The translations under genes were made by a program, and so were the position numbers. A stretch of DNA of 64,000 nt from Armatimonadetes bacterium Uphvl-Ar2 (lineage in GTDB: Bacteria; Armatimonadota; Fimbriimonadia; Fimbriimonadales; Fimbriimonadaceae), in the NCBI GenBank assembly GCA_002162095.1, contig CP021424.1, positions 2,542,001-2,606,000 on the forward strand, read 5' to 3'. The notes beneath the pieces were generated by a model that worked only from the letters and a program-made list of their open reading frames with translations, was not told the DNA's origin and did not search any database. Below are positions 44,458 to 53,177 of the stretch, in pieces; within the stretch, counting starts at the first letter, position 1; each line of letters begins with the position of its first letter.

Positions 44458-45186
44458 ATGACGCGCTTCCTCCCCTTGCCCCTCCTTGCCCTGGCCTCCA
44501 CGGCGCTGGCCCAAGCCGACGACACCCGCTGGATGCTGGACCTGGAAACCGGCCTCACCTCCACCCGCTACAACTACGCGCGGGTACCCAAGGCCACCGG
44601 AACCCAGATCAACGTGGCGGGACTGATCGGCCGGGGATGGCAAGGCTACGGACGCGTGGCCCTGGGCTACACCGACGACCACGACGGCACCTGGAAGCTG
44701 CTGTACGCCCCCTTCCGGCAGAGCGGCGAGGGCACCCTGCCCGGCGCCACCCAATTTGGCGGGCAGTCCTTTGCGGCGGGGGCCGTCTCGGCGGGCTACA
44801 AGTTTGATAGCTACCGGCTGACCTACCGCAAGCCGTGGCGCGGCGGATGGTCGGTGGGCGGCACGCTCAAGGTGCGTGATGCGGAGATTCGGCTGGCGCA
44901 AGGGGGCACCGTGCACGCGGAGCGGAACACCGGCTTTGTGCCGCTGCTGCACATCTATGGCCAGGGGCCGCTGGGGGCGGGCTGGAACTACGAAGTGGAG
45001 ATGGACGGCCTGGCGGGTGGCCCGGGCCGGGCGATTGACCTGAGCCTGCGCGCCAAGCGCCCCCTGGGGCACATGACCGAGGGGTTTGTGGGGTTCCGGG
45101 TGCTGGAAGGCGGCGCAGATGTGCCGCGCGTGCGCAACTTTGCCTGGGTGAGTTACGTTTCGGCCGGGGTGACGATTCGGTTTTGA
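44458..45186 (+). CDS. Outer-membrane beta-barrel-type protein
   Basis: 242 residues with a signal peptide (MTRFLPLPLLALASTALAQ). The mature part shows alternating aromatic and small residues typical of beta strands (GYGRVALGYTDDHDG, AAGAVSAGYKFDSYRLTYRK) and ends with an aromatic residue, VSYVSAGVTIRF, the classic C-terminal Phe of outer-membrane barrels recognised by BamA. No Shine-Dalgarno is evident. Its last 67 bp recur at 46299-46365. Confidence 0.8.
   Translation: MTRFLPLPLLALASTALAQADDTRWMLDLETGLTSTRYNYARVPKATGTQINVAGLIGRGWQGYGRVALGYTDDHDGTWKLLYAPFRQSGEGTLPGATQFGGQSFAAGAVSAGYKFDSYRLTYRKPWRGGWSVGGTLKVRDAEIRLAQGGTVHAERNTGFVPLLHIYGQGPLGAGWNYEVEMDGLAGGPGRAIDLSLRAKRPLGHMTEGFVGFRVLEGGADVPRVRNFAWVSYVSAGVTIRF
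45120..45186 (+). repeat. Direct repeat, copy 1 (3' end of the barrel gene)
   Basis: 67 bp ending at the barrel gene's stop. The copy at 46299-46365 differs at only a few bases (including TGA to TAG). The pair brackets two minus-strand genes. Confidence 0.9.
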
Positions 45187-45187
45187 G

Positions 45188-45745
45188 CTAGGATCCTCCA
45201 ATCAAAGCAACGCCCAAAGCCTCTAAAGCCACCAAGGTGAGAATCCACCAGCTGACATAGCGAGTTTCCTTCTTGAATCTTGCTGCTGAAATGGGCATCC
45301 TTGTGAAGATGCAGGTTGCCAGAACCACGAGCGCCGAGACCGACAAAGCAAGAGCGCCCGGAATGGCAATCGCCAGGATGAAGCTGAAGGGAAAAGCCCA
45401 ATACGGAATCGCGCAGGCCAGCGTCCATAAGTAAACGTGCCTTGCAATGAGATGGGCGTGCCTCAGCCTGGAAGTCGCTCCTTCCGTTTGCGTTGCACTC
45501 AATGCAAGTGCCGAAATGAACCCGAGTCCGACGGTGAACGCCCATGCTTGTATCAACAAGGGTGGAACCAGAAATCCCGTTTGCCCATCTCCAAAGGCCG
45601 CCCCAACCGCGCCGAACCAAGTGCCAAAGAATGGCGGCAAACCCGATTGAGTCCGGTAGAAGACCAGAAAAGCCGCGAGGAAATTCGGAATGGCGTTGAC
45701 TACGAGCTTCAAAACAGACGATTCACGCTCGCACCTGGATTTCAT
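45188..45745 (-). CDS. Hypothetical multi-span membrane protein
   Basis: 185 residues with about five hydrophobic segments, including LIQAWAFTVGLGFISALALS, FPFSFILAIAIPGALALSV and WWILTLVALEALGVALIGG. Lies between two copies of the barrel gene's 3' end. No family recognised; candidate membrane immunity protein by context. Confidence 0.68.
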   Translation of the reverse strand: MKSRCERESSVLKLVVNAIPNFLAAFLVFYRTQSGLPPFFGTWFGAVGAAFGDGQTGFLVPPLLIQAWAFTVGLGFISALALSATQTEGATSRLRHAHLIARHVYLWTLACAIPYWAFPFSFILAIAIPGALALSVSALVVLATCIFTRMPISAARFKKETRYVSWWILTLVALEALGVALIGGS

Positions 45746-45754
45746 CAGCCTAGT

Positions 45755-46228
45755 TCAGAAGAAGCCAATGGGTTGGACCTCTAAGTCCGCTTTTTCGACA
45801 TTGTACTTTGTGTCCAGCTTCGCATGAACGATCCAGCGAGAACCTAAACCTAGGATTCCAATATTTGGCTCTAGAACAATTGAGGCATCGTAGCCCTCGA
45901 CATCCAATACTTTTGTCCCTATTACATTCCCATGCTTATCAAATATGGACTCATCCTTGTCGACTTCCTTGATCTCGGTAGTACATTCGATTCCGTCATC
46001 CCGAATCTCGTTGACCAGCCAGTCAAAGGACTTCCCGTGCCTTTCTGCATGGATTGTATGAACTCGAAGAGTGCTTTGGTCGGAGCTACTGTTAGCCATG
46101 TAATCGTACAAGGCAAAGTAGAAGAATAGTACGCCCAACAGGAAGCCAAGCACGACGCCAAGGATCAAGATGGGGCCTTGATCTCCCCTATTCTTCTTCA
46201 CCTGAGCGGCCTTCATCATCGCCTTCAT
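45755..46228 (-). CDS. Hypothetical single-span membrane protein
   Basis: 157 residues. One N-terminal helix (ILILGVVLGFLLGVLFFYFA) after a basic leader, so the bulk (about 45-157) is probably periplasmic. The soluble domain has DGIECTTEIKEVDKDESIFD and GLGSRWIVHAKLDTKY. AT-richer than the flanking barrel gene. Same architecture as the immunity candidates beside the Rhs tips. Confidence 0.65.
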   Translation of the reverse strand: MKAMMKAAQVKKNRGDQGPILILGVVLGFLLGVLFFYFALYDYMANSSSDQSTLRVHTIHAERHGKSFDWLVNEIRDDGIECTTEIKEVDKDESIFDKHGNVIGTKVLDVEGYDASIVLEPNIGILGLGSRWIVHAKLDTKYNVEKADLEVQPIGFF

Positions 46229-46298
46229 ACGCCAGCGGCGTCAGCGCGGTTGCTCAACACCCTGAAATGGCCACCACCGAGATAGAAAGCAGCGCGGG

Positions 46299-46365
46299 TG
46301 TGCCGCGCGTGCGCAACTTTGCCTGGGTGAGCTACGTCTCGGCCGGGGTGACGATTCGGTTTTAG
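46299..46365 (+). repeat. Direct repeat, copy 2 (detached 3' end of the barrel gene)
   Basis: Encodes VPRVRNFAWVSYVSAGVTIR and a terminal Phe and stop, identical in protein to the end of the barrel protein, but with no barrel gene upstream. Confidence 0.9.
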
Positions 46366-46369
46366 AACG

Positions 46370-46909
46370 TCAATCCTTCTTCGCCTTTCCTTCGTAGAAC
46401 CAGCCGCGCTTCTCGCCCATGGCGTAGATGTCTGGGTGGACGATCGAGTCCTTGTTCGCTTTGGCGAGGACCCATGCGAAGTAGTTTACGTAGCCACCCA
46501 GGTTAGATTCAAGGAAGCCCTCGTAAGTCACCAAATCCCAGTCCGGAGGCAGGCGGTATTCAGGCACGCTCCCATCGGGTTCGGGCACACCTTTACGATC
46601 TATCCAGAGACGTTCAAAGAACGAGTAGATCGCCAACGCTTCGATGGGGTTTGAGATTTCCTCGTCGGAAAGCCGTAGGTGAGGGGCGCACCCTCCGATG
46701 ACCCAGCCCGAAGTGATCCGCTGGGTGGTTTTGCAGGGGCCCCGGAAGTAATGCACCGCGACAAACCGGAAGTAAAGCTCGCAGGTCAACTCAGGTGCTT
46801 CAAATCCGATGAAGTCCAGGAATGACCGGGCGCGATCCCTGGCCTCGGCCTGGGATATCTCCGGAAACGAATCTACGACGGGCGGAGTGGGAAACACGTA
46901 CTCTTTCAT
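46370..46909 (-). CDS. Hypothetical soluble protein
   Basis: 179 residues without signal or membrane segment. Contains ARDRARSFLDFIGFEAPELT and WVLAKANKDSIVHPDIYAMG. It ends 4 bp from the detached barrel-gene tail on the other strand and its ATG overlaps the stop of the lipoprotein gene upstream. No family recognised. Confidence 0.65.
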   Translation of the reverse strand: MKEYVFPTPPVVDSFPEISQAEARDRARSFLDFIGFEAPELTCELYFRFVAVHYFRGPCKTTQRITSGWVIGGCAPHLRLSDEEISNPIEALAIYSFFERLWIDRKGVPEPDGSVPEYRLPPDWDLVTYEGFLESNLGGYVNYFAWVLAKANKDSIVHPDIYAMGEKRGWFYEGKAKKD

Positions 46910-47463
46910 AGGGCCAGTCTCTGGCTTTGCCTTCGCACCGGGTTGCTCACCTGTTCTTGGATTCGGGTGGATTCATCCTCGATCTCAAGAAGCTTGTACA
47001 ACCGGGGGAGTATCAGGTCATAGGTGTGCTCTCGGGCCGTGTTTGCGTCGCGGAGGAGCTTGTTTCTGACTCTAGGCTCATCATCACGCGTAAGAATTGT
47101 TATGGTGTGCCGGAGATTGCTGGATTCAAAATGAATCAGCTCGATGAAGAGCGCTCCAATCTCATTCTCCCCTTCGAAATCGTTACGCATGTAGAGATCG
47201 CTTCGAAGCCTATCTATCTCCTTCAGTTTGATTTCGTCGGATTTCAGCAGCCCTTCGAGCGTCTTCTCGGGTCCCAAGCCCTTCAAGGCCAACACTCGTT
47301 CCGTGCTCGCCTTCTGGATTGCCAGATAACGAAACATCAGGATTCGATACTCCGTGATGTCTTGAGGTGGTTTCTCGCGAGAGCATCCGGCCATCGCCAA
47401 ACCCACGGTGAGGCCAAGAAGGACCAGAAGCCTGTCGCTCCGGCCGCCCAACAAGCTTCTCAT
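46906..47463 (-). CDS. Hypothetical lipoprotein
   Basis: 185 residues from ATG 47463 (ATG 47478 adds five). Lipobox LAMAGCS after a long leader (RSDRLLVLLGLTVG). The mature domain is helical and charged (STERVLALKGLGPEKTLEGL, NKLLRDANTAREHTYDLILP). Overlaps the next gene by 4 bp. No family recognised. Confidence 0.68.
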   Translation of the reverse strand: MRSLLGGRSDRLLVLLGLTVGLAMAGCSREKPPQDITEYRILMFRYLAIQKASTERVLALKGLGPEKTLEGLLKSDEIKLKEIDRLRSDLYMRNDFEGENEIGALFIELIHFESSNLRHTITILTRDDEPRVRNKLLRDANTAREHTYDLILPRLYKLLEIEDESTRIQEQVSNPVRRQSQRLAL

Positions 47464-47532
47464 TCTTACCGGACCCATCCACTCACTCCCCTCTCCTCGA
47501 GGTCTGCGTGTGATTATGTCCGTTTACTGCCC

Positions 47533-48291
47533 CTAACTTGCCTTCACCCTCAGCACGCGGGCGCCCGCCAGGCTGGGGCCGGTCTTGCCCGCCACCGGCT
47601 CGATCCGCACGCGCACCTTCGTCTTCCCGCGCGTGAGTTCTACCGGAATCGCGTAGGCGATATCGAAGAACACATTCATCGGTCACCCTTCCAGCGCCTC
47701 GCGCGCGATCTGCTGGCCATCCACCAGGATCACAAACTCCGGTCGAATCCGGTCGTTGCCCCAGTAGGTCATCATCAGTTCGCTTGCCCCGGCGCTCGGC
47801 ACGGCCATGTCGAACTCCACCCAGCCCCCGGCCATGGGTTGGCGGGTGCCCCGGTTGTTCTGCTCCCGCACGTCGTTGCGTTCTTGGGTCAGGTTGTGGT
47901 CGCGCTCCGGCTGCATTTCGCCAATGTTCATCGAGTCCACCGTGCGCTGCATGATGTCTTGGAGGCGGGCTTCTTCGGCTCGGTATTCCGCTTCCTTGGC
48001 CGCCCACTCGGCGGGGGTGAACAGGTCGAAGTAGACCCCGTACCGCGATTCGAACAGCGAGTGGAACGGCACGAAGGTGAACTGCTGCGGCTGCATGGGA
48101 CCCTCCGTGCGGAAGGTGAGCGGCTGCCCCGGCACTGGCCTGAGCCATTCGCTGATCCGCGCCGGGTCACTGGTGATCACGGGCGTCCGGAATACGGCAC
48201 CCTCCGCCGTAGCACCCGAACCCGGACCCATATCGGCAGCTAGCACCAGCGGCCCGTACTTGATCGCGATCCGCTTGGGATTATCCGGCAT
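47533..48291 (-). pseudogene. 5'-truncated GH127-like (DUF1680) fragment
   Basis: From 48291 the frame reads DNPKRIAIKYGPLVLAADMG, typical of the C-terminal part of GH127 beta-L-arabinofuranosidase-type proteins (V-hxYGPhVLA). It runs to an in-frame TGA at 47683, then continues in the same frame as MNVFFDIAYAIPVELTRGKT, another expected C-terminal block, to TAG at 47533. The catalytic (alpha/alpha)6 domain is missing. A signal-peptide-like ORF starting at 48355 (TPTLLSLSLMITTAPPLHGG) lies just upstream in another frame, so this may be a gene with most of its middle lost. Confidence 0.7.
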
Positions 48292-48383
48292 CGCCTCCGT
48301 GGAGAGGCGGAGCGGTGGTGATCATAAGGCTGAGAGAGAGGAGGGTGGGGGTCATGCTGCCGCCTCGAAAAATCGAATTCTGT

Positions 48384-48818
48384 TCATTGCTTTTCCTTTT
48401 CTGGTTGCTTTTCGCGCCAAACGACCATTCTTCCTTCGCGGAAGCGCAATCCATCGCGAGACGTTATCCACTTCTTCCCGCCGAGCCACGTATCATCTTC
48501 CCTCCATCCTATGAGGGCCCCACCTTCTGAACTCACGATGGCGAAGAAATCCTCGTCAGAGGCTTCAATGCTAACGGTTCCGATGGGGGCTTGAGCCTTA
48601 CAGTTTTCCAGGAGGAGGCGATCACGATCCTTCACGCTCAACTTGGCTTTTTCTGCCGCCTTCAGTTCGTAAAGGACGCAGCTATCGTAGTTCGCGCTCT
48701 TATGCCACCTAAGTTTTGCTGCATAGACTTGGTTTATGTAAACGATGAGCCAAATGACCAAGCCAAGGACTATCCCCCAGTAAATGCGGTTGCTGATTTC
48801 GGGCGTTACTTCTTTCAT
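48384..48818 (-). CDS. Hypothetical single-span membrane protein, distant paralogue of the next gene
   Basis: 144 residues. N-terminal helix (IYWGIVLGLVIWLIVYINQV), then a soluble domain with CVLYELKAAEKAKLSVKDRD and LLLENCKAQAPIG. The upstream gene has the same layout (C....F..A...KLAVDDRD, then EAC.A..P), so the two are likely old duplicates. ATG shares bases with the upstream stop (TGATG). Candidate periplasmic immunity protein. Confidence 0.65.
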   Translation of the reverse strand: MKEVTPEISNRIYWGIVLGLVIWLIVYINQVYAAKLRWHKSANYDSCVLYELKAAEKAKLSVKDRDRLLLENCKAQAPIGTVSIEASDEDFFAIVSSEGGALIGWREDDTWLGGKKWITSRDGLRFREGRMVVWREKQPEKEKQ

Positions 48819-49201
48819 CAGTATTCGAAACCTAATATGGGATAGTACACATTACGCGTTATCGCATTGACCTTTAGGCTTCCATCGCCATGTGTGCCCT
48901 TCCAAACGGAAACGAGACCGTACTTCCCACCGTTCATTGAAACAGATAACGGTCCAGACCTCACGACATTTAGCCTTTGAGACGGCGAGTACGCTGCGCA
49001 CGCCTCAGCCACATGTGCGTCCCGGTCATCAACGGCTAGCTTTTCTAGCGTGGCCCGCCGGAACTCCTTTCGAACACATTCCGCCAACTTAGCCGCCTTG
49101 CGCGGTTGGATCCAATCGGAGTAAGTCCAATAAATCGAATTGGCGAGCGTAGGGATAAGAATGACCCCCAAGAACACCCATCGAAACCGAATCTTCTTCA
49201 T
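48818..49201 (-). CDS. Hypothetical single-span membrane protein next to an Rhs fragment
   Basis: 127 residues from ATG 49201. Helix VFLGVILIPTLANSIYWTYS near the N-terminus, then a soluble domain with two conserved-looking cysteines (AECVRKEF, AEACAAYSP). It overlaps the end of the Rhs fragment by 4 bp, exactly where an immunity gene is expected. Confidence 0.68.
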   Translation of the reverse strand: MKKIRFRWVFLGVILIPTLANSIYWTYSDWIQPRKAAKLAECVRKEFRRATLEKLAVDDRDAHVAEACAAYSPSQRLNVVRSGPLSVSMNGGKYGLVSVWKGTHGDGSLKVNAITRNVYYPILGFEY

Positions 49202-49716
49202 AGCAAGCCCTCGCTTCTCACGGAACAACCATGTCGAAGGGTTGGATTGAGACCCATTCTCCTCGAATCATAGTAGCTCTCTCGAACACACTCAACCAAC
49301 CAACCGGCGTTGCTAGTTCTCTGGGCGACTCTCTTCACCGACCATTCCCAAATGCCCGAAGACCAGTTGGGCTGCAACTTCACTTCCAGGCGCAGGTCCG
49401 TGGTGCGCACGGGCGCAGTGATGCCCACGGTCCGCCCCGCCGCATCGTAGGTGTAGCTCTTGGCCCCGGCCGTTAGCATCTTGTCCGCCAGGTCATAAGT
49501 ATAGCTTTCCGCCACGCCGTTTACGGTCTTGCTTAAGCGGTTTCCGTTGGCGTCGTAGGTGTAGTCGACGTTGTAGCCACTCCGGGCATCACGACACTTC
49601 TTGAGAATGGCGGTCCGCTCGAAGTCGCGCAACGGATAGCTGGCCGTGCGGAAAGTCGTACCACCAAAGGATACTATCGCAATACCTGGCGTTGATGGCA
49701 GTATCCTTGGAAGCAC
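49198..49716 (-). pseudogene. Rhs/YD-repeat fragment with a short foreign C-terminus
   Basis: The middle, about 49395-49585, matches the main Rhs core (YTYDANGNRLSKTVNGVAES, then YTYDLADKML and KSYTYDAAGRTVGI). Both ends are unrelated: upstream there is no core sequence, and after GRTVGITAP comes a 70-residue tail (TTDLRLEVKLQPNWSSGIWE) instead of the rest of the core. A recombinant scar carrying the end of a toxin tip, followed at once by a candidate immunity gene. Confidence 0.75.
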
Positions 49717-49801
49717 TTTTGGGCATACACGTCTCTACATGCCTTCCTTGGTGGAAGTGAATTGGCAGAGCTACTTCAGCCAGATCGTCCTGCATAGTTT
49801 C

Positions 49802-50281
49802 CTAGGAGTGCCTGTAGTGAGAGAAATCCTCTATGAGAACAGAACCTTCGAGTAACTTCCAATACTCCCTATTAGTGATCATTTTTTCGATCCGCAATAC
49901 TTCCTGAGATGCTGATCGGTTCGCTATCGTGCTATCCTTAACGATACTCAGCTTTTGACATGCCGTCAGAAATGCTTTTATTTTCTTAGAAGTGCTTATC
50001 TTGTCTGAAAGGGACAGCCACTCTATGAGCTCACTTTCTAATCCAAGAAGTGCGGCTCTATATATCCCAAGCTTTATCCATGCATCCTCAGGCTTCAAAC
50101 GATTTGGAAACTGCATCGATTCAAAGTTGCCAAATACAAAGTCGAGTTGAGAAACCCTGAGTAACGCGAGCGGCTCATTGTATTCAAGGTAAATCTCATA
50201 GAAAAGCTGCCTGGCACGATCAAATGCGCCAGCTCGCAGATGCTCAACTGCCTCCTCATACTTCTCTGTGTAACCAACCAT
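49802..50281 (-). CDS. Hypothetical soluble protein, candidate immunity
   Basis: 159 residues, AT-rich, helical in look (EKYEEAVEHLRAGAFDRARQ begins a TPR-like unit; LIEWLSLSDKISTSKKIKAF). No membrane segment. Lies between two Rhs scars, so probably an orphan immunity gene for a cytoplasmic toxin. No family recognised. Confidence 0.65.
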   Translation of the reverse strand: MVGYTEKYEEAVEHLRAGAFDRARQLFYEIYLEYNEPLALLRVSQLDFVFGNFESMQFPNRLKPEDAWIKLGIYRAALLGLESELIEWLSLSDKISTSKKIKAFLTACQKLSIVKDSTIANRSASQEVLRIEKMITNREYWKLLEGSVLIEDFSHYRHS

Positions 50282-50303
50282 TTCTTAATCTGGCAAGGCT
50301 AGT

Positions 50304-50579
50304 TTACCAATTCGCCTCATCATGAGGATCGCATATCGTAGGTGAGGGTGGTGGTGCCACCCGGCGCATTGATGCCCACGGTCCGCCCGGCGGCGAGGTG
50401 TAGCCGCTGGTTTGCCCGGTGCCGAGATAGCTCCACTGTTCCACTGCGCCATCGGGGAGGGTGAGGCTCGTTACATCGCCACGTGCGCTATGGGCGAAGT
50501 TCCGCGTGGCCCCGCGCCCATTGGTGATGGCCGTGACCCAGCTGTTGCTGTTGTAGTTCCAACCCATACCACGAGTCAC
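50304..50579 (-). pseudogene. Mosaic Rhs scar joining two distant core segments
   Basis: The first part (about 50390-50560) matches the middle of the main core (NSNSWVTAITNGRGATRNFA, then GAVEQWSYLGTGQTSGYTSP). It then jumps, out of frame, to the sequence encoding GRTVGINAPGGTTTLTYD (50335-50390), which lies several hundred bases further on in the main gene. A deletion between two core positions, with no toxin left. Confidence 0.75.
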
Positions 50580-50588
50580 TCGTCGGAT

Positions 50589-51164
50589 TCAGTCGGATAA
50601 CCTTGGATTCAGAAGAAACCCGTGAGCTTCGATAATCTTCAGTGCCCTGGCTTCGGAACGAACGGTTCTTACGAACTTATTCGAACCTGGCGATTGCGGA
50701 ATTACGGCCTTCTCCGGCGAAAGCCTGAGAATTTCTTTGCGCAATTCACGGCCGACACTTGCGAGGCCGCTCATGTTGACGTTTGGCTCACGCCAGGCGA
50801 GCAGATGCGAAGCAGCCATTGGTAACCAGACCGCCTCAATACTTGAAGGAAGGTGAATCGCGCCAATTTGCATCATCTCCTGATACCAGTATCCATGCCT
50901 CTCTCGCATTTCATCATATAAGACATCGTATCCTGGAGATCTGGAATCTGTTAAGATGACTTTGGGGATCAAGTACATCTGGGCGTTGCATTCCATGAAA
51001 TGCTCCAAAGTCAGTGAAGAAACCTCCAAGACTCCGATGATTCTCTTGTCCTTTGACCCGCTGCTTATCAAACACATGAGACCAGGTTGATTGACGCTCT
51101 GCAATGCTCTCGACAGCGATTCCGCAGTTAGCACGACATTGAGCTTCTTAGTGACAGAACTCAT
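50589..51164 (-). CDS. Immunity-like family A protein, divergent member
   Basis: 191 residues from ATG 51164. Shares with the genes at 51260 and 55072 the length and the blocks LNVVLTAESL (LDVIVSSETI in the other), MCL near residue 30, YWYQEMMQIGAIHLPSSIE (FWYQDMMNVGAIHLP) and WREPNVNMSGL. Low GC, soluble. Three copies of one family in the locus, each near an Rhs piece, suggest immunity genes against related tips. No named family recognised. Confidence 0.72.
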   Translation of the reverse strand: MSSVTKKLNVVLTAESLSRALQSVNQPGLMCLISSGSKDKRIIGVLEVSSLTLEHFMECNAQMYLIPKVILTDSRSPGYDVLYDEMRERHGYWYQEMMQIGAIHLPSSIEAVWLPMAASHLLAWREPNVNMSGLASVGRELRKEILRLSPEKAVIPQSPGSNKFVRTVRSEARALKIIEAHGFLLNPRLSD

Positions 51165-51259
51165 TGTGCTTTTGCATCACCGCTTATGACTTCTCTAGAA
51201 ACAAGTCACTACTCAATCAACAAGAAGGTGGCCATTGACACGCAAATCATTGGAAGCCC

Positions 51260-51835
51260 CTAGTTGGCAAGCCCAAGAAAGTCATCGTGCTGTTCGATAT
51301 ATTCTTTCAATGACGGTTCACATCGATAGACTTCCGTTGGCCAATCCCGACCACCATTGACCCTAACAAGGACCTTCAAAGGAGTTGCTGCAAGAAAGCG
51401 CTTTCTAAGCTCTATTGCAACCCGGTGCATGTCGCTAAACGAAACAAAAGGTTCTCGATACAACAATGATCTATACGACAAGGAAATTGACCTAACGGAT
51501 TCTATGCTTGCAGGCAGATGGATAGCTCCAACATTCATCATGTCCTGATACCAAAACCCATTAAGGTAACTCATTTGATCAAAGATTGATTTATGCAATA
51601 CTGTACCATCGTCCACCAATTCATCACGTGGGACAAGATACGCAAAGAGGGTCTTTTCGGAAAAATGGCAGGGAGTTAGATTCGGCACGGAAACCAAGGC
51701 GGAAGTATTAGCCAGAGGTGCCATCGAGTTCATCAAGCACATAACATTCGACCCGCAAATAGCCTGAACAATGTCACTGATTGTCTTGGCAGATACAATG
51801 ACCTTTAGCTCCTTCGTTGCGGGGCGTCTATTTAT
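51260..51835 (-). CDS. Immunity-like family A protein with ATA in place of the start codon
   Basis: The frame is open well upstream of the first ATG (51742). Aligned codon by codon with the paralogue at 55072-55647, its initiator ATG corresponds to ATA at 51833-51835, giving the same 191-residue length. A strong Shine-Dalgarno GAGAGGAGG sits 6 nt before the ATA. The protein shares CGSNVMCLMNSMAPLANTSA and LHKSIFDQM with the paralogue. It follows the nuclease-like Rhs tip. Either a rare AUA start or a start-loss mutation. Confidence 0.72.
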   Translation of the reverse strand: MNRRPATKELKVIVSAKTISDIVQAICGSNVMCLMNSMAPLANTSALVSVPNLTPCHFSEKTLFAYLVPRDELVDDGTVLHKSIFDQMSYLNGFWYQDMMNVGAIHLPASIESVRSISLSYRSLLYREPFVSFSDMHRVAIELRKRFLAATPLKVLVRVNGGRDWPTEVYRCEPSLKEYIEQHDDFLGLAN

Positions 51836-51861
51836 ATAAAGCCTCCTCTCGCATTGTTTGC

Positions 51862-53177
51862 TCAGTACCCAACTGGTATTGTCTCCACTCTAACGTTCGG
51901 TCCAGAAGCCTCAAGGTCCCTCTTTGCTTCACGCTCGCGCTTGGGTAGTGTGACTCCATCTTTAAGATACCGCACGACCTGAATATAGACATCAATCTTC
52001 TGACCATTTTCGATCACTACGATGTGGGCATCAGGATACCTATACTTCTTTTTCCCACCTGGAGTAGGTACGCGTTTTTCCGACCCACCACCACCACTCT
52101 TTAGCTCACCGCGCCCACTGTCAACATATTCCTCAGCTCTCTTCCTCACACTTGCTCGATGAGCCGTACTGCCTAGACGTCCGCCATCCTTAGCCACCTT
52201 CTCCGCAGCTTCTTCAGCTACATTCTTGATGACCTTCCCAACCTTACCACGACCACCAAGGGCTGTGTCATGGACCTCGCCGACGATCTCGCCGACCCGA
52301 TAGCTACCGGAGCCATAGTCCACGACATCGTCGCAGCCGATCCAGACCCGGACCTGCCGCGTGCCGCCCCAGGTTAAGGTATCGCCCCAGCCCGCGAAGA
52401 AGTCCTCCCACTCCCAAGGAGCCGTGTACGGTCCACCTTCGTCAGCAGGGACAAACTCGATGGTCGGGTGGATGCGATTGGATGGCCCACCAGACCCTGG
52501 CGTGTAGTCATTGCGACCGCCAGCGCCCGGCGTCCCCACTCGCCCGGTGCCCGGGTCATAGACTCCGCCGCCATTGCCAACCTGGATCGGGTTGCCAAAG
52601 TTTTCCAGGCCCATGAAGCCGGACTGACCCTGCCACGTCCCGGCGGACTGCACCAGTTCACCAAAGGCACTGAACTCCCGGCCCGCCAGCGCGGCCCCGG
52701 CGGCCGTGGTCTGCAGGTCCGTGGAACCCGAATCCGCGTGCAGATACCTCGTGGTTCCGCCGCGACGCTCGGCTACTCCCGGCGAGAACAGGGCCGTGCC
52801 ATCACTCACCACCGGCGCCCAGGAACCCGCCCCGGACCGCCGATAGTTGCGCGTCACGCCGCCAAACGTGCTGCTGATCCGCGCGTCCAGAGAATCGTAG
52901 GTGTGGTTCTGCACCCCCGTCGGATCCTGGATTTGCACCACGCGGTCGTCAAAATCGTAAGCGAGGAAGGTGGTGCCCGCCGCGCGCTGCACGCTGGTCA
53001 TGCGGCCGGACGCATCGTAGCCAAAGGTGCGCGGGTCATTTCCGCCCGACACCGCCAGGAGCTTATCGGCGCTGTCGTAGGAATAGCTTTCGCTCACTCC
53101 GTTGACCGTTTTGCTCAGCCGGTTGCCGTTGGCGTCGTAGGCGTACTGCGCGGAGAATCCGGCTAGAACCTCAGCGC
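51862..53177 (-). CDS. Displaced Rhs tip with a putative PD-(D/E)xK-type nuclease domain
   Basis: The core part is a second Rhs lineage, different from the others (YAYDANGNRLSKTVNGVSES, then YSYDSADKLLAVSGGNDPRT, and YLHADSGSTDLQTTAAGAAL). It starts right after the stop of the preceding immunity gene, without a start of its own other than internal ATGs. The last 110 residues (RASVRKRAEEYVDSGRGELK, GKKKYRYPDAHIVV, DVYIQVVRYLKDGVTLPKRE) have an Asp, then Gln-x-Val, then Lys/Arg pattern like nuclease tips of the restriction-endonuclease fold. The fold call is an inference. Family A immunity gene follows. Confidence 0.75.

Noticed and set aside
36243-49200. Insertion sequence or transposon as the cause of the gene tails
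   Set aside because: No transposase or integrase frame and no terminal inverted repeats were seen at the borders; direct repeats correspond to gene ends.
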